Source: Methanocellales archaeon
GTDB taxonomy: Archaea; Halobacteriota; UBA148
Reading direction: 5' to 3'
NCBI GenBank assembly: GCA_030019435.1
Contig: JASEEV010000008.1
Location: forward strand, 9,546-47,750
DNA length: 38,205 nt
Below, piece after piece: positions 8,118 through 17,346 of this stretch; within the stretch, counting starts at the first letter, position 1; each line of letters starts with the position of its first letter. The notes beneath the pieces were generated by a model. That model was not told where the DNA came from. It saw nothing but the letters and a program-made list of their open reading frames with translations, and searched no databases. A program made the position numbers and the translations under genes.

Positions 8118-9029
8118 CTACAAAATGAAGAGTTTCTCCAAGCTCCTGCCTATACAGTCTTTTTCCACATTCCTTCCTTTTCTAATTATTGCATTTTGAA
8201 CCTTTACGTTTTCCTTTACCTCCACTCCGTCCATTATCAAGGAATTGGTTATTCTGCTACCATAATTTACAGTCACCTTATTACCAATGACGCTTGTCTC
8301 TACTTCACCTTTGATCTTGCATTTTTCTCCGACCAAATATTTCATCTTTCTTTCTTTAATCATCCTGAGGTTGGCTTTCAGCAAATCCGACGGTGTGGTG
8401 ACGTTCATTCTCCACCCGTCAAGCCAAACATAACTAACTCTTAGTCCTCTATCGACTATTAATTGTAATGCGTCGGCGAATTCATATTCTCCTGTCTCCG
8501 ACTTAGTTATCCTTCCTATTGCATCAAATATGACCCGCGTCAAGATATACACTCCCGCAAAGGTGGCGTCACCTGCACCTTCTTTTGGTCTTTCTTCAAT
8601 CCTGGTTATTTTTCCATTTTCTATGAATGCCACGGCACTTTTCTTTATTTTCCTTTCATCCAGTATAAACGAAACATCGGCTCTCCTCTCAAAGTGCGTT
8701 GAAAACAGTCTACTGAGATCTCCTTGAAAAAAATTATCTCCCCATATGAGCAAAAAATCTTCCCCAACATATTTCTCCACCAGTTTAATCGCTTTTGCAG
8801 CACCTTCTATTTTTCTTTGACGTATGAATTTCACTCCCCTGATCTCTCTTTCTATCTGCTCACCCAAATGACCTGTTATCACAAGTATATCCTCTACTCC
8901 GATATCCTGCATCCTTTCTATGGTGTAACTCATGAGTGGTTTGTTTAGGATGGGAAGTAGTGCTTTCGGCGTATCCCCTGTCAGCGGTAACATCCTTTCT
9001 CCGAAACCTGCTGCAGGTATTACGCCCAT
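8118..9029 (-). CDS. Sugar-1-phosphate nucleotidyltransferase with short beta-helix tail
   Basis: About 303 residues. The N-terminal nucleotidyltransferase domain has VIPAAGFGERMLPLT followed by PKALLPI, the nucleotide-binding loop and lysine of the RmlA/GalU-like family, with WGDNFFQGDLS as the metal-binding segment and EYEFADALQL further on. The last 60 residues (CKIKGEVETSVIGNKVTVNY) are hexapeptide-like, as in archaeal bifunctional enzymes, but too short for a full acetyltransferase domain. It activates a sugar phosphate with UTP or dTTP; which one cannot be told. I chose ATG 9029 because GAGG lies four bases upstream; the same frame is open to 9053. Confidence 0.85.
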   Translation of the reverse strand: MGVIPAAGFGERMLPLTGDTPKALLPILNKPLMSYTIERMQDIGVEDILVITGHLGEQIEREIRGVKFIRQRKIEGAAKAIKLVEKYVGEDFLLIWGDNFFQGDLSRLFSTHFERRADVSFILDERKIKKSAVAFIENGKITRIEERPKEGAGDATFAGVYILTRVIFDAIGRITKSETGEYEFADALQLIVDRGLRVSYVWLDGWRMNVTTPSDLLKANLRMIKERKMKYLVGEKCKIKGEVETSVIGNKVTVNYGSRITNSLIMDGVEVKENVKVQNAIIRKGRNVEKDCIGRSLEKLFIL

Positions 9030-9042
9030 CATACCTCGATAA

Positions 9043-10461
9043 TCATCCCTCAAGATACTTTAAGAAGAAACCTACCAAATTAGGATATTTACTTAAAAAC
9101 TTTGCAAATTTGACTTCAGGCCAGAACTTAAAGATGCCGTTTCTCCATCTGAACTCTTCGACTTTTTGGAGAGGTCTGACCAAGGGATTTTTCATTTGCG
9201 CCAATTGAACTAAATAAAATAAATTCTCTAAAACACCTCTGTCACTTTCTTTAATCCATGGTAGATTACATTTAAATCTCCCAACCTCGGTTGCCCAGGA
9301 GACAGAGGAGTTGGGCTGGGTGAAACCATATTTCACTGCCGATTCAAATAACGGTGTCCCAGGATATGGGGTATATACTTTAGGGCCATCCAGTTTAACA
9401 TCGTATTTTTCATACAAATGATACATAAATTCTAATGTCCTTTTCATGTCCTCTTTGGTCTCACCTGGAATACCGATCATGAAGTATACGCCCACGCTAA
9501 TTCCCGCGTTCTTACAAATTTTAATGGCTTCTTCTATTTGAGCGACGGTTAAATCCTTCTGCATTATTTCAAGCACTCTATCTGATCCAGATTCAGCGCC
9601 AATAAACAACTCTTCGCAGTTGTCCTTTAATTCATCTATGAATTTTTCGGAAATGTAGTCTGCCCTGATCTCCGTTCCCCAGGATAAGTCGATGTTTTTG
9701 ACGATATCTAATGCCCTTTTTTTATTGATGAAAAACTCGTCTTCACTGAAGATGATGCCGTCAATACCATGCTTCTTTAGTTCCTCGATTTGCTCCAAGA
9801 CATACTCAGAGCTGTGCCCCCTCCATTTTCTTTTATGAACCAATAGATTGTAGCAGAATCCACATCTGTGAGGGCATCCACGGCTGGTATTAATGGGCAG
9901 AACCTTCTTACACCCCCACTTCTCCTGAAAGTATCTCTCCAATTTAACCAAATTCCATGGAAGTTCATAATCATCAAGATCGGTTATAAACTCCCTCTGG
10001 GGATTGAACTTAAGCCGTGTGTCTTTTTTATATCCCAACCCTCGGATTTCCCCAAAATTTCCCCCATTTTCTAACGCCTTCACCAACTCCACTATCGTTT
10101 GTTCTCCCTCTCCAACCACAACAAAATCTATGCTCTTCTCCCTTAGCGTTATCTCTGGCAGGATTGTAGCATGAATGCCTCCCCACGCAATGGGAACCCC
10201 TATTTTGGATATCTCTTCAGATGCCTTTAAACTAAAAAGTAGCGGACTACCCGTTAGACTTGAGAAGCCTACTAAAATTGGATTTTTTCTGATCACCAAC
10301 TCTCTGAGTTGGTCTATATTTTCTTTCGTTCCTTTTTCATGAATAATTTTGACAGAATAACCTTCTTTTAATAAAGCTGAAGCAGGATAAAGTAAACTAA
10401 AGGGGGGATAAAGTTGATGATGCATTGGGTCTTCCATCTTCACTAGGACTACATCTGTCAT
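9043..10461 (-). CDS. B12-binding-domain radical SAM protein
   Basis: About 472 residues. The cobalamin-binding N-terminal domain has YPPFSLLYPASALLKEG and GGIHATILPE. The radical SAM cluster motif is NTSRGCPHRCGFC with Cys196, Cys200 and Cys203, followed by GAESGSDRVLEIMQ and FMIGIPGETKED. It resembles the 3154-4575 enzyme in architecture but is clearly divergent. An in-frame GTG at 10,551 would add 30 residues. A TATA-like box (about 10,490-10,505) sits where a promoter for a nearly leaderless transcript from ATG 10,461 should be, so I use the shorter form. Likely modifies a lipid or sugar of the envelope; substrate unknown. Confidence 0.85.
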   Translation of the reverse strand: MTDVVLVKMEDPMHHQLYPPFSLLYPASALLKEGYSVKIIHEKGTKENIDQLRELVIRKNPILVGFSSLTGSPLLFSLKASEEISKIGVPIAWGGIHATILPEITLREKSIDFVVVGEGEQTIVELVKALENGGNFGEIRGLGYKKDTRLKFNPQREFITDLDDYELPWNLVKLERYFQEKWGCKKVLPINTSRGCPHRCGFCYNLLVHKRKWRGHSSEYVLEQIEELKKHGIDGIIFSEDEFFINKKRALDIVKNIDLSWGTEIRADYISEKFIDELKDNCEELFIGAESGSDRVLEIMQKDLTVAQIEEAIKICKNAGISVGVYFMIGIPGETKEDMKRTLEFMYHLYEKYDVKLDGPKVYTPYPGTPLFESAVKYGFTQPNSSVSWATEVGRFKCNLPWIKESDRGVLENLFYLVQLAQMKNPLVRPLQKVEEFRWRNGIFKFWPEVKFAKFLSKYPNLVGFFLKYLEG

Positions 10462-10551
10462 TACACAACCAAAGTTAAAGTCCGCTACATAATATATTTT
10501 TGCCCTGAAAAAATTTGGGATTGACTGGGTACACGCATTACATGTTAGCAC

Positions 10552-11769
10552 TTAAGGACGATTTAAGGCTTCATCATAGACTGCTAATAACCTTTCCATC
10601 ATTTTATCCCAAGAAAACTTCTCTAAGGTAAGCCTTCTCGCGTTGATACCGATCTTCCTCGATGTCTTTTGATCTTGCAATAAAGTTTTAATATGGTGGG
10701 CTAACTCCTCGATATTACCAGACTGAAAGAGCACGCCTGTTTTTAGGTGCTCTAAATATTCCTCAACTCCTGGAATGCGAGAAGAGATGATTGGCTTACC
10801 AGAGGCCATAGCCTCCAACAATATATTTGGAAAACCGATATTTGAGAAGGAAGGTGAGACAAATACATCAGCAGCCGCCAAGAATCTGGGGATCATATCA
10901 TGTCGCACTGCACCCGGAAAATGAGCATGGGCAATTCCCAGGCCAGATGCCAGCTTTTGTAAGTTATTTTTATCGTGTCCCTCCCCCAGTATGACAACAG
11001 AAACTGAACCTAGGTCTTCCTGTACAATGGATACCGCCTTCAATAGAACGTCAAACCCCTTCCAAGGGTCCATTCTACCTCCACTTAAAATTATCGGACT
11101 GATAAATTTGGATTTTAATTCTCTGCCATCCGTAGTTGGTGAAAACATTTCTGTGTTTACTCCATAGGGCACCAGTCTAATTTTATGGGGAGGTACACCC
11201 ATATGTAACAACAATCTTTCTCCGTGTTTGGTGTTGGGGAGCATAAAATCATAGATTTTCGAATGATGTATTTGAAGCGAATATGCCATTTTAATCCTGA
11301 AATCTGGCAGGTTCCAACTTGCTTCCACTCCCTTCTTTGGATCCCATCCCTCTGGCTTGAGGAGGCATGCCACCTCGTATGGAAAGTCTCCTCCATACCT
11401 AAGTAAGTAGGAGGGGCGGGGTGCAACTTTATGGGAGACTGACCCAGCAATTGCCCCCAGAGACACGTCCATAGAGTGGACGATATCTACATCGTATTTC
11501 CGCACCACATAAAGTGCGATAGCACTTAAAGAAGAGGCGCCAACAATCCAAGGTAAGAAATTAAAAGTTCCCTTGTGCAAAGGAGGGAAAGGAGCCCTAA
11601 AGACGTCTAATCCATCATATTTTTCATGGAATTTACGTCCTATGGCTGACTGCGTGACGATAAAAATTCTATGTCCCATTTCACGTAGACTTTCAGATAC
11701 CTGATATGCTGTGGAACCAGGGCCCCCAATATGGGGCGGGTATGTTCGTGAAATTAAACATATTTTCAT
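10552..11769 (-). CDS. Glycosyltransferase family 4 protein
   Basis: 405 residues, GT-B fold. The N-terminus ICLISRTYPPHIGGPGSTAY holds the glycine-rich acceptor-side loop. The C-terminal donor-binding half has ILSGGRMDPWKGFDVLL and the E-x7-E region in GFPNILLEAMASGKPI, both standard for retaining GT4 enzymes. It transfers a sugar from a nucleotide donor to a growing lipid-linked glycan on the cytoplasmic side. It follows the deacetylase-like gene by 12 bases in the same direction, so the two are probably co-transcribed. Confidence 0.9.
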   Translation of the reverse strand: MKICLISRTYPPHIGGPGSTAYQVSESLREMGHRIFIVTQSAIGRKFHEKYDGLDVFRAPFPPLHKGTFNFLPWIVGASSLSAIALYVVRKYDVDIVHSMDVSLGAIAGSVSHKVAPRPSYLLRYGGDFPYEVACLLKPEGWDPKKGVEASWNLPDFRIKMAYSLQIHHSKIYDFMLPNTKHGERLLLHMGVPPHKIRLVPYGVNTEMFSPTTDGRELKSKFISPIILSGGRMDPWKGFDVLLKAVSIVQEDLGSVSVVILGEGHDKNNLQKLASGLGIAHAHFPGAVRHDMIPRFLAAADVFVSPSFSNIGFPNILLEAMASGKPIISSRIPGVEEYLEHLKTGVLFQSGNIEELAHHIKTLLQDQKTSRKIGINARRLTLEKFSWDKMMERLLAVYDEALNRP

Positions 11770-11781
11770 AGTTGTGCTCCG

Positions 11782-13719
11782 TCACAGACGCGTGCTTATC
11801 GAGACCTCTTCTTTCGCTGGAAGGTCAACGATAACAAATGCGTCTTCTCCTTTTTTAAACCATCTAAAATCCTTTGATACCATAAAAGAGATTGGCTTTC
11901 GTAGCATTTTAAACCTAAGGGTAAATCCCTTTACACGGTCGTTAGAATACAGTTTTACATCCAATCGGCCCTTTGAATCTATGACGTCCATCTTCACATT
12001 GTCTCTCTTCCTCCACCACTCAGCTATCTGACCTCCCGTAGCAAACCATCCATCTCGATTAAAACAATGTTTAACGAGATTTCGAAAGATCCATTCGCCC
12101 CTAAAAAAGCCCCTATCAAACCTCTTTCTTAACCGTCGTTCTAATCTAAAAACTTCCTCATCAAACGAAGATAAGTGCCAAAGGAGGGCTAATAGTCCGT
12201 TTCTTTCAATGGTGGTATCTGCAAGCTTTTTACATGATTCAAGAGCTTCTGAAGGATCAAACTCCCTCCCCCCCACTAATGCTAAGTCCATAATGGTCAA
12301 GGGCAACTCTAAAATTGATATTTCCCGCCCCTCCTCGGTATCGAAGGGTTCATATGGAAGGCATACACCCGATCTGAAACCTGGAACGTCATTAAAAAAA
12401 TCCGTCGAATCATAAGTGAAACCAACCTTTTCTTGGATCCTCCATGTCTCAGGGTATATAAATCGAGCTCTGTGTTGCCTGACACCCCTGACTTTCTTGT
12501 TTAAGATGCTCTCAAGCAGTTCTTTTTCTTTCTGCAATTGTTTTTGATGATTGTAAGAGTGAAAACTTCCGTGGAGTCCTATTTCGCATCCATGCCGATC
12601 AAGATTTTTGATGATCTTTTTTGTGAATGGGTGTTCCAACGCATATGTACTGTCACGTTTGCTACTATTGTTCAGAAAGAAGAAAGTGGGAACAGTTCCC
12701 ATATCCCTTCCATATTTAACGATTTTCTCAAAATTCAACCATGGATCAAAATCCATGAGATGAAATAACTCCGTAGGTATGAACTTGAGCAAGTCCGCTC
12801 TCCCATAAAAATATCCCATTGAGCCTGGGAGGTATAACATGGACAATAGAAGTTGGATGAGCCCTTTTTTAATCTTTAAGTGAAGTAAGTCCCTCAGTGA
12901 CCTTAACAGGAGAAGATGGGGTGGCTGCAGAAAGTGGTCAACATCATGAGAGGAGAACATTGCAAAGCTTTTTCCATCAGGCCAAAGCCATTTTTGTACT
13001 CCAGGAATACCCGTGATTTGATGGTATTGACAGATGATGTTCCAAATTATAGCCTCATATTCATTCACAAGAGGTGTGTTCACCAAGCCATATTTGTACA
13101 TGACTGAATTAATTCCTGGGATTCTGCCATATTCATCCATTCTCATCCCTCTGTCCTCCTGCAAGGTTGCCTCTCCCCCAGCCAAAAGATATCCCACACT
13201 TTCAAATAGATTGGAACTGATCCACGCGGTCATTCCTCTCCCAATTCTGTGTATTACAATAGCAGGGGTCTTAGTTTTGGCTTTATTGAAATCCAAAACG
13301 GTGCCATTCACCTCGCTATGGCCAACAGACACACAAGGTGTAAAGCCGAAGAAAAAAGGCACATCGTGTTCGGGGATAGATTGCCTTTTATGAAAACGCA
13401 TCCAACCTCCAATTTCTGGTGGCTTTGTGGGGCGGAAACCACGAGACTTCACCCCAAACAGAGCATCTACGTCGGTCTCCGATTCAATACTGCCCACTTT
13501 GATGATACAGGCTCCGTTGGCAACGTACTCATATAAAGAATTGAAATCTTGACCCAATGCAACGCCATCTGGAAACATGGTTACGGGAAAGTTTGAATTT
13601 AACTCTAGACACTCGACATTAGAAATCTGAAATGATAGACCCAGATGCTTCAGGACTTGAGATGCCCCATGTGCTGACAAAGCACTATCGTCCGTACGAG
13701 CCAATTGCACTTTTTGCAT
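11782..13719 (-). CDS. Large protein with polysaccharide-deacetylase (NodB-like) domain
   Basis: 645 residues. Residues 1-240 form an alpha/beta domain I cannot name, possibly a degenerate amidotransferase-like fold. From about 250 the sequence fits a NodB-type deacetylase: FSSHDVDHF (metal-binding Asp and catalytic-base region, 258-262), then EIGLHGSFHS with the HxxxH pair at His383 and His387, RQHRARF, and a closing LLALLWHLSSF. The catalytic barrel is preceded by a basic hydrophobic insertion (about 270-300), perhaps a membrane-associating hairpin. It could de-N-acetylate a surface glycan. Both metal-ligand regions are kept, so it is probably active. Confidence 0.75.
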   Translation of the reverse strand: MQKVQLARTDDSALSAHGASQVLKHLGLSFQISNVECLELNSNFPVTMFPDGVALGQDFNSLYEYVANGACIIKVGSIESETDVDALFGVKSRGFRPTKPPEIGGWMRFHKRQSIPEHDVPFFFGFTPCVSVGHSEVNGTVLDFNKAKTKTPAIVIHRIGRGMTAWISSNLFESVGYLLAGGEATLQEDRGMRMDEYGRIPGINSVMYKYGLVNTPLVNEYEAIIWNIICQYHQITGIPGVQKWLWPDGKSFAMFSSHDVDHFLQPPHLLLLRSLRDLLHLKIKKGLIQLLLSMLYLPGSMGYFYGRADLLKFIPTELFHLMDFDPWLNFEKIVKYGRDMGTVPTFFFLNNSSKRDSTYALEHPFTKKIIKNLDRHGCEIGLHGSFHSYNHQKQLQKEKELLESILNKKVRGVRQHRARFIYPETWRIQEKVGFTYDSTDFFNDVPGFRSGVCLPYEPFDTEEGREISILELPLTIMDLALVGGREFDPSEALESCKKLADTTIERNGLLALLWHLSSFDEEVFRLERRLRKRFDRGFFRGEWIFRNLVKHCFNRDGWFATGGQIAEWWRKRDNVKMDVIDSKGRLDVKLYSNDRVKGFTLRFKMLRKPISFMVSKDFRWFKKGEDAFVIVDLPAKEEVSISTRL

Positions 13720-13940
13720 GTTCTCTCATCCCTTTTTTGAAAAACTTACTTAATTAGAACAATTTACTCTCTATATCAAAAAACGCATATTAAAGATTGT
13801 TCTCGGTTTGGCCTGTTAATAATGCCGTCTCGCGTCCTTAGAAAATATTATGTGTCTCAGAGCCTATCTTTTTATCTGATGTCTGCGGAAGTACTGTAGG
13901 ATAGGAAGGATGTGTAAAGAAAAATGATAACTGCGCTCAG
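13720..13940. promoter_or_regulatory. Divergent intergenic promoter region
   Basis: A 221-base AT-rich gap between divergent genes. On the plus side CTTTTTATCT at about 13,868 is a plausible TATA box for the glycosyltransferase at 13,941. On the minus side AT-rich stretches near 13,770-13,795 could serve the deacetylase operon. No gene fits here. Confidence 0.35.
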
Positions 13941-15104
13941 GTGATAACTATTAAAAAAAGCATCATAATACCAGCATACAATGAGGAGGAGGCTATTGTA
14001 AAAACCATAGACGGTGTAAAAAATGTAATCAACGAGTCTTACGAGGTTCTTGTAATAGATGATGGATCTTCTGACAACACTTATGAGTTAGCGAAAAGTT
14101 GTGGCGTCAAAGTCCTTCGGCATGAGACAAATAAAGGCAAAGCTGCTGCTATAGCAACGGGCATAGAAAATGCATCTGGGGGGATTATCATAACAACCGA
14201 TGCAGATTGCACCTATGAAGCAGAGGCGATCCCTAAATTGGTAGAATTAGTGGAAAAAGGAGCAGACCTGGCTATCGGATCGAGATTTCTAGGTCAAATT
14301 GAGGGCATGAGACTTCTAAATAAGATCGGCAACAAGATCTTTTCAAATTTAATTTCACTGTTCGTAGGACAAAAAAATACAGATGCGCAGAGCGGGCTAC
14401 GATGCTTTAGAAAAGATCTATTTCGCAGACTGATAGTCGAGGCCAAAGGTCTGGATTTCGAGACGGAAATGACGTCCCGGGCTTTGAAGGAAGGCTACAA
14501 AGTCGTTGAAATTCCGATAAAATATAGGGAAAGAGTTGGGGAGTCAAAACTAAATCCATTCGTCGACGGATATCGTATGTTACGGGCTCTTCTGAGAGGT
14601 ACACGCCCCCTTGATAGGTATCGGAGATATTTGCTGAGGAAGGTGATGAGGGAACATATAGAGCCCAATACAAAGGTGCTATACATCGGCTCTGATGGAG
14701 GGAGTCTAGTGAGCCACTTAGTGGGAGTAAACACCATTCATTATTATGGGATCCCCCAGAGATCCGTTCCAAAGGGGCTGGTTTGGCTCAAGGAGCCAGA
14801 AAAAGATTATGACTTTGTCGTGATGACAGACCTAACAGAGGTGGAAGATGATATCAAGTATCTTCAATTGGCGAACAAATGCTTGAAAAATGGGGGGAAA
14901 ATAATTATATGGCTACCCAATCCCAACGCCCATGCTCTCCTCTCTTGGTTGATGCTCTTGAGGTTGTTGGGGCCTTTTGAACACATTAGATACTACACCA
15001 TGGGAATCCAAAAACTTTTACTCCAAACCAATTTCAAGATGGTGCTTTTTAAAAGATGTAACTTACATGTGAACATCCTAGTCATTGGTGAGAAAGAGGA
15101 GTGA
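13941..15104 (+). CDS. GT2 glycosyltransferase fused to a methyltransferase-like domain
   Basis: 387 residues from GTG 13,941. Residues 1-215 are a family 2 glycosyltransferase like polyprenyl-phosphate mannose synthases: IIIPAYNEEEAI, VLVIDDGSSDNTYELA, TTDADCTYE as the DxD metal site, and DAQSGLRCFRKDLF. No C-terminal membrane helices follow. Instead residues about 230-387 look like a class I methyltransferase fold (KVLYIGSDGGSLVSHLVG where motif I should be, then CLKNGGKIIIWLPNPNAHAL and an end beta-hairpin) with a degenerate SAM loop. So the second domain may be non-catalytic or may methylate the transferred sugar. It is the only plus-strand gene between 3 and 17 kb. Confidence 0.85.
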   Translation: MITIKKSIIIPAYNEEEAIVKTIDGVKNVINESYEVLVIDDGSSDNTYELAKSCGVKVLRHETNKGKAAAIATGIENASGGIIITTDADCTYEAEAIPKLVELVEKGADLAIGSRFLGQIEGMRLLNKIGNKIFSNLISLFVGQKNTDAQSGLRCFRKDLFRRLIVEAKGLDFETEMTSRALKEGYKVVEIPIKYRERVGESKLNPFVDGYRMLRALLRGTRPLDRYRRYLLRKVMREHIEPNTKVLYIGSDGGSLVSHLVGVNTIHYYGIPQRSVPKGLVWLKEPEKDYDFVVMTDLTEVEDDIKYLQLANKCLKNGGKIIIWLPNPNAHALLSWLMLLRLLGPFEHIRYYTMGIQKLLLQTNFKMVLFKRCNLHVNILVIGEKEE

Positions 15105-15123
15105 TAATGAAAACATGTTACTG

Positions 15124-15840
15124 CTATGCTTTTTGGGCTACACAGGATAAAAAAAGTTTAGTGCCAAATGGTAGATACATGCCATAATACAGGATCCTGT
15201 TTATTATTGGTGATGATAGTCTGATGAGCTTTAGAAGCCAAGATGGTGGTAGATATAACCCAGAATCTGTTGAACTTAACTTATTGCGAATGTTCCAATA
15301 ATAATAAAGTAAACCTCTACCATATAACCTCTTTTTTAGTATTTTAAATCCACATCCCTTAACTGTGTCAATAAAAGCATCGTCATAACGCCTAAAATGT
15401 CTACATAGCTCATCTTTTGCAGACCATAATCTGGGATTATAGGGGACCTCAATTAGAGCGATTCCGTCTTTTCTCAAAATCCTGTATATTTCCTGTATCG
15501 CTAGCATATCCTCTTCTACATGCTCTAAACAATAAGATGCAACGACCTTGTCGAACGCACCTTCCACAAAAGGTAAATGGCAAATGTCTCCTTGAACACA
15601 TGTGTTTTGTATTTTTGCCAGTGGCTCTCTATCCACATCCAAGCCGATCCACCCCTCCTTAAGTAAATCACCACTACCACATCCAACGTCTATAATCCTC
15701 TCTCCCTCATTCATTGAAATCGATTTGATAATTTGCATGGTTTTTCTTTTGAGTGCGAACTCAACGGGGCCAACAATGCCCATTTCCTTCAATTTAGCAT
15801 ACTCTAGCTCGCTCCAGGAGCTATATGTCTTCTTGTTCAT
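15124..15840 (-). CDS. SAM-dependent methyltransferase, intact paralogue of the gene at 4596-5359
   Basis: About 238 residues. Motif I is IIDVGCGSGDLL, then WIGLDVDREPLAK, CVQGDICHLPF, YCLEHVEEDM and ILRKDGIALIEVPYN. The C-terminal third (LLYYYWNIRNKLSS to LFLSCVAQ) is probably an amphipathic membrane-contact segment. ATG 15,840 is preceded by GGGGGG about seven bases upstream; an ATG at 15,882 lacks such a site. It is a close duplicate of the frameshifted methyltransferase at 4.6-5.4 kb. It converges with the GT2 fusion gene. Confidence 0.87.
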   Translation of the reverse strand: MNKKTYSSWSELEYAKLKEMGIVGPVEFALKRKTMQIIKSISMNEGERIIDVGCGSGDLLKEGWIGLDVDREPLAKIQNTCVQGDICHLPFVEGAFDKVVASYCLEHVEEDMLAIQEIYRILRKDGIALIEVPYNPRLWSAKDELCRHFRRYDDAFIDTVKGCGFKILKKRLYGRGLLYYYWNIRNKLSSTDSGLYLPPSWLLKLIRLSSPIINRILYYGMYLPFGTKLFLSCVAQKA

Positions 15841-15902
15841 TTTTTTTGTCCCCCCTATTAGTGTCCCACAGGCATCAATCATATTGAGTCATCATCGTTC
15901 CT

Positions 15903-16871
15903 TCATTTAGTTTTTATGAAATCACGCAATCCAACGTGCAATGAAAAAACGTATCCGACGATTATTGGTGCTATCGTGAGCAAACGGTAAAGGAGTACGA
16001 CAGCAACGCTAACTTCCCTTGAGATGCCTAACGCTGTGTACAACAAGACCATGGTTGCCTCGCTCACGCCCAGTCCGCCTGGTATATTGGATACCCCACC
16101 CGTAATCGCAGCAACACACTCAACAACGATGATCCATGTGAGGGGGATATAGTAGTCGGCGGACAAGAACAGAGATTTTGTGAATAACGCTCCAACAATC
16201 CAGAATAACGCAGTAATAGGGAGGACATAATACATTTGCTTATTAAAAATTATCGTTATCCACGTCTCTCTGACCGTTTTCATGAGATTAAAAATAAAGG
16301 TTGTTGTTCTCCTCAATATTGGATTTCGTATATGTTCGCTTTTACGTCGTAATTTATCGAAGATGCCAGCAGGGGTGCTGAGGAAAACCAGCGTGCATAT
16401 TCCAACAAAAAGTATGACATAAGTTATTTTAGCTAAAGATATATTTTTAAAAAATAAAAACACCCCAAAGATTCCAATGAATAATGCTATACTCGTATCT
16501 AACGCATATTCAAATGTAACAACTGAGGCTCCGTCACTCGGCTTAACATCACATGTCTTGTTGAGCAGTATCGCCTTTGCCGGAACATTTAATTTAAATG
16601 GAGTGGTGTAGAACAAGAATTTGCTTATAAATTCGATCATAACTATTTTTCTAAAAGGCACGTTTTTCTTATTTGTAGAGAGGAGCAAGTGCTTCATCCG
16701 CAATGCAGCGATAAAACGTAAAATTAAAATTAGCAATATTGCTACGAGAATAAATTGGATGTATTTTATAGAATAGATTATGGATAGGCTTATGTTCATT
16801 TTCCAAATTAAATAAAGCAATATCCCTAACCCTATCAAAGATAGAATTACGCCCTTGATTTGGTTTTTCAT
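15903..16871 (-). CDS. AglD/LPG-synthase-like flippase-domain membrane protein (UPF0104)
   Basis: About 322 residues with seven or eight hydrophobic helices. The family mark is NIPGGLGVSEATMVLLY near the C-terminus (PGGLG-x-x-E), with KFLFYTTPFKLNVPAKA earlier, as in the lysylphosphatidylglycerol synthase transmembrane family. In archaea relatives sit beside or within dolichol-phosphate sugar enzymes and take part in lipid-linked sugar handling for N-glycosylation. ATG 16,871 is the probable start; a GTG at 16,880 is possible but overlaps the SDR remnant's stop. Confidence 0.8.
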   Translation of the reverse strand: MKNQIKGVILSLIGLGILLYLIWKMNISLSIIYSIKYIQFILVAILLILILRFIAALRMKHLLLSTNKKNVPFRKIVMIEFISKFLFYTTPFKLNVPAKAILLNKTCDVKPSDGASVVTFEYALDTSIALFIGIFGVFLFFKNISLAKITYVILFVGICTLVFLSTPAGIFDKLRRKSEHIRNPILRRTTTFIFNLMKTVRETWITIIFNKQMYYVLPITALFWIVGALFTKSLFLSADYYIPLTWIIVVECVAAITGGVSNIPGGLGVSEATMVLLYTALGISREVSVAVVLLYRLLTIAPIIVGYVFSLHVGLRDFIKTK

Positions 16872-16876
16872 GATAA

Positions 16877-17086
16877 TCACTCTTGTCTTACACTATTCAA
16901 CAAAATTTTCAAATCCTCATCAGCGCGGATTTTTGGTTCTCATTTTAACTCTTTCTTAGTTTTTTCAATGTTTGTAAGTGTGCGCTCTGCATCCTCCTTG
17001 TGGCTCTGTTGCCGCATAAATAGTTTTGCCGTAGCTATTGCCCGTTGGTTCAACTGTTCACTGCATTTTATATCGATTTCTTCCAT
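16877..17086 (-). pseudogene. Remnant of the C-terminus of an SDR sugar epimerase/dehydratase
   Basis: The minus strand reads about 70 codons with one internal TGA. Its second half (HKEDAERTLTNIEKTKKELK, stop, EPKIRADEDLKILL) matches the end of extended SDR nucleotide-sugar epimerases, where the line usually reads D-I-E-K-A-K-x-x-L-G-W-E-P-K. The stop replaces the conserved Trp (TGG to TGA). No Rossmann half is present upstream. The remnant ends exactly at the AglD-like gene's start, so part of a lost sugar gene is still attached. Confidence 0.6.
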
Positions 17087-17346
17087 TCCCTAGCTTATAT
17101 AAGTCACTATTCCTCTTCTCAAAGCTCGCATAGTTATATCAACCACGTTACCAACAGATGTTTGTTCATTAGGATATCCATAAGTATCTATAATCTGATA
17201 TCTCAAATAAAAACGATATGGTTAAGAGTTAAGGGTATTTCATGCCAAAATGGTATAGACGATTAAGTACTTTATTTTCCATATATGAGAACAGTTAAAT
17301 GAAATGTTTGGAATGAAAAGGAAAAAATGTGAAGGAGTTGAGGGGG
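17087..17346. other. Intergenic region, no gene seen
   Basis: AT-rich stretch without a convincing reading frame. A TATA-like element near 17,274-17,286 could drive the methyltransferase that follows. Confidence 0.3.

Noticed and set aside
10462-10551. 30-residue N-terminal extension of the second radical SAM protein
   Set aside because: It is poor in family features, has no ribosome site, and overlaps a likely TATA box.
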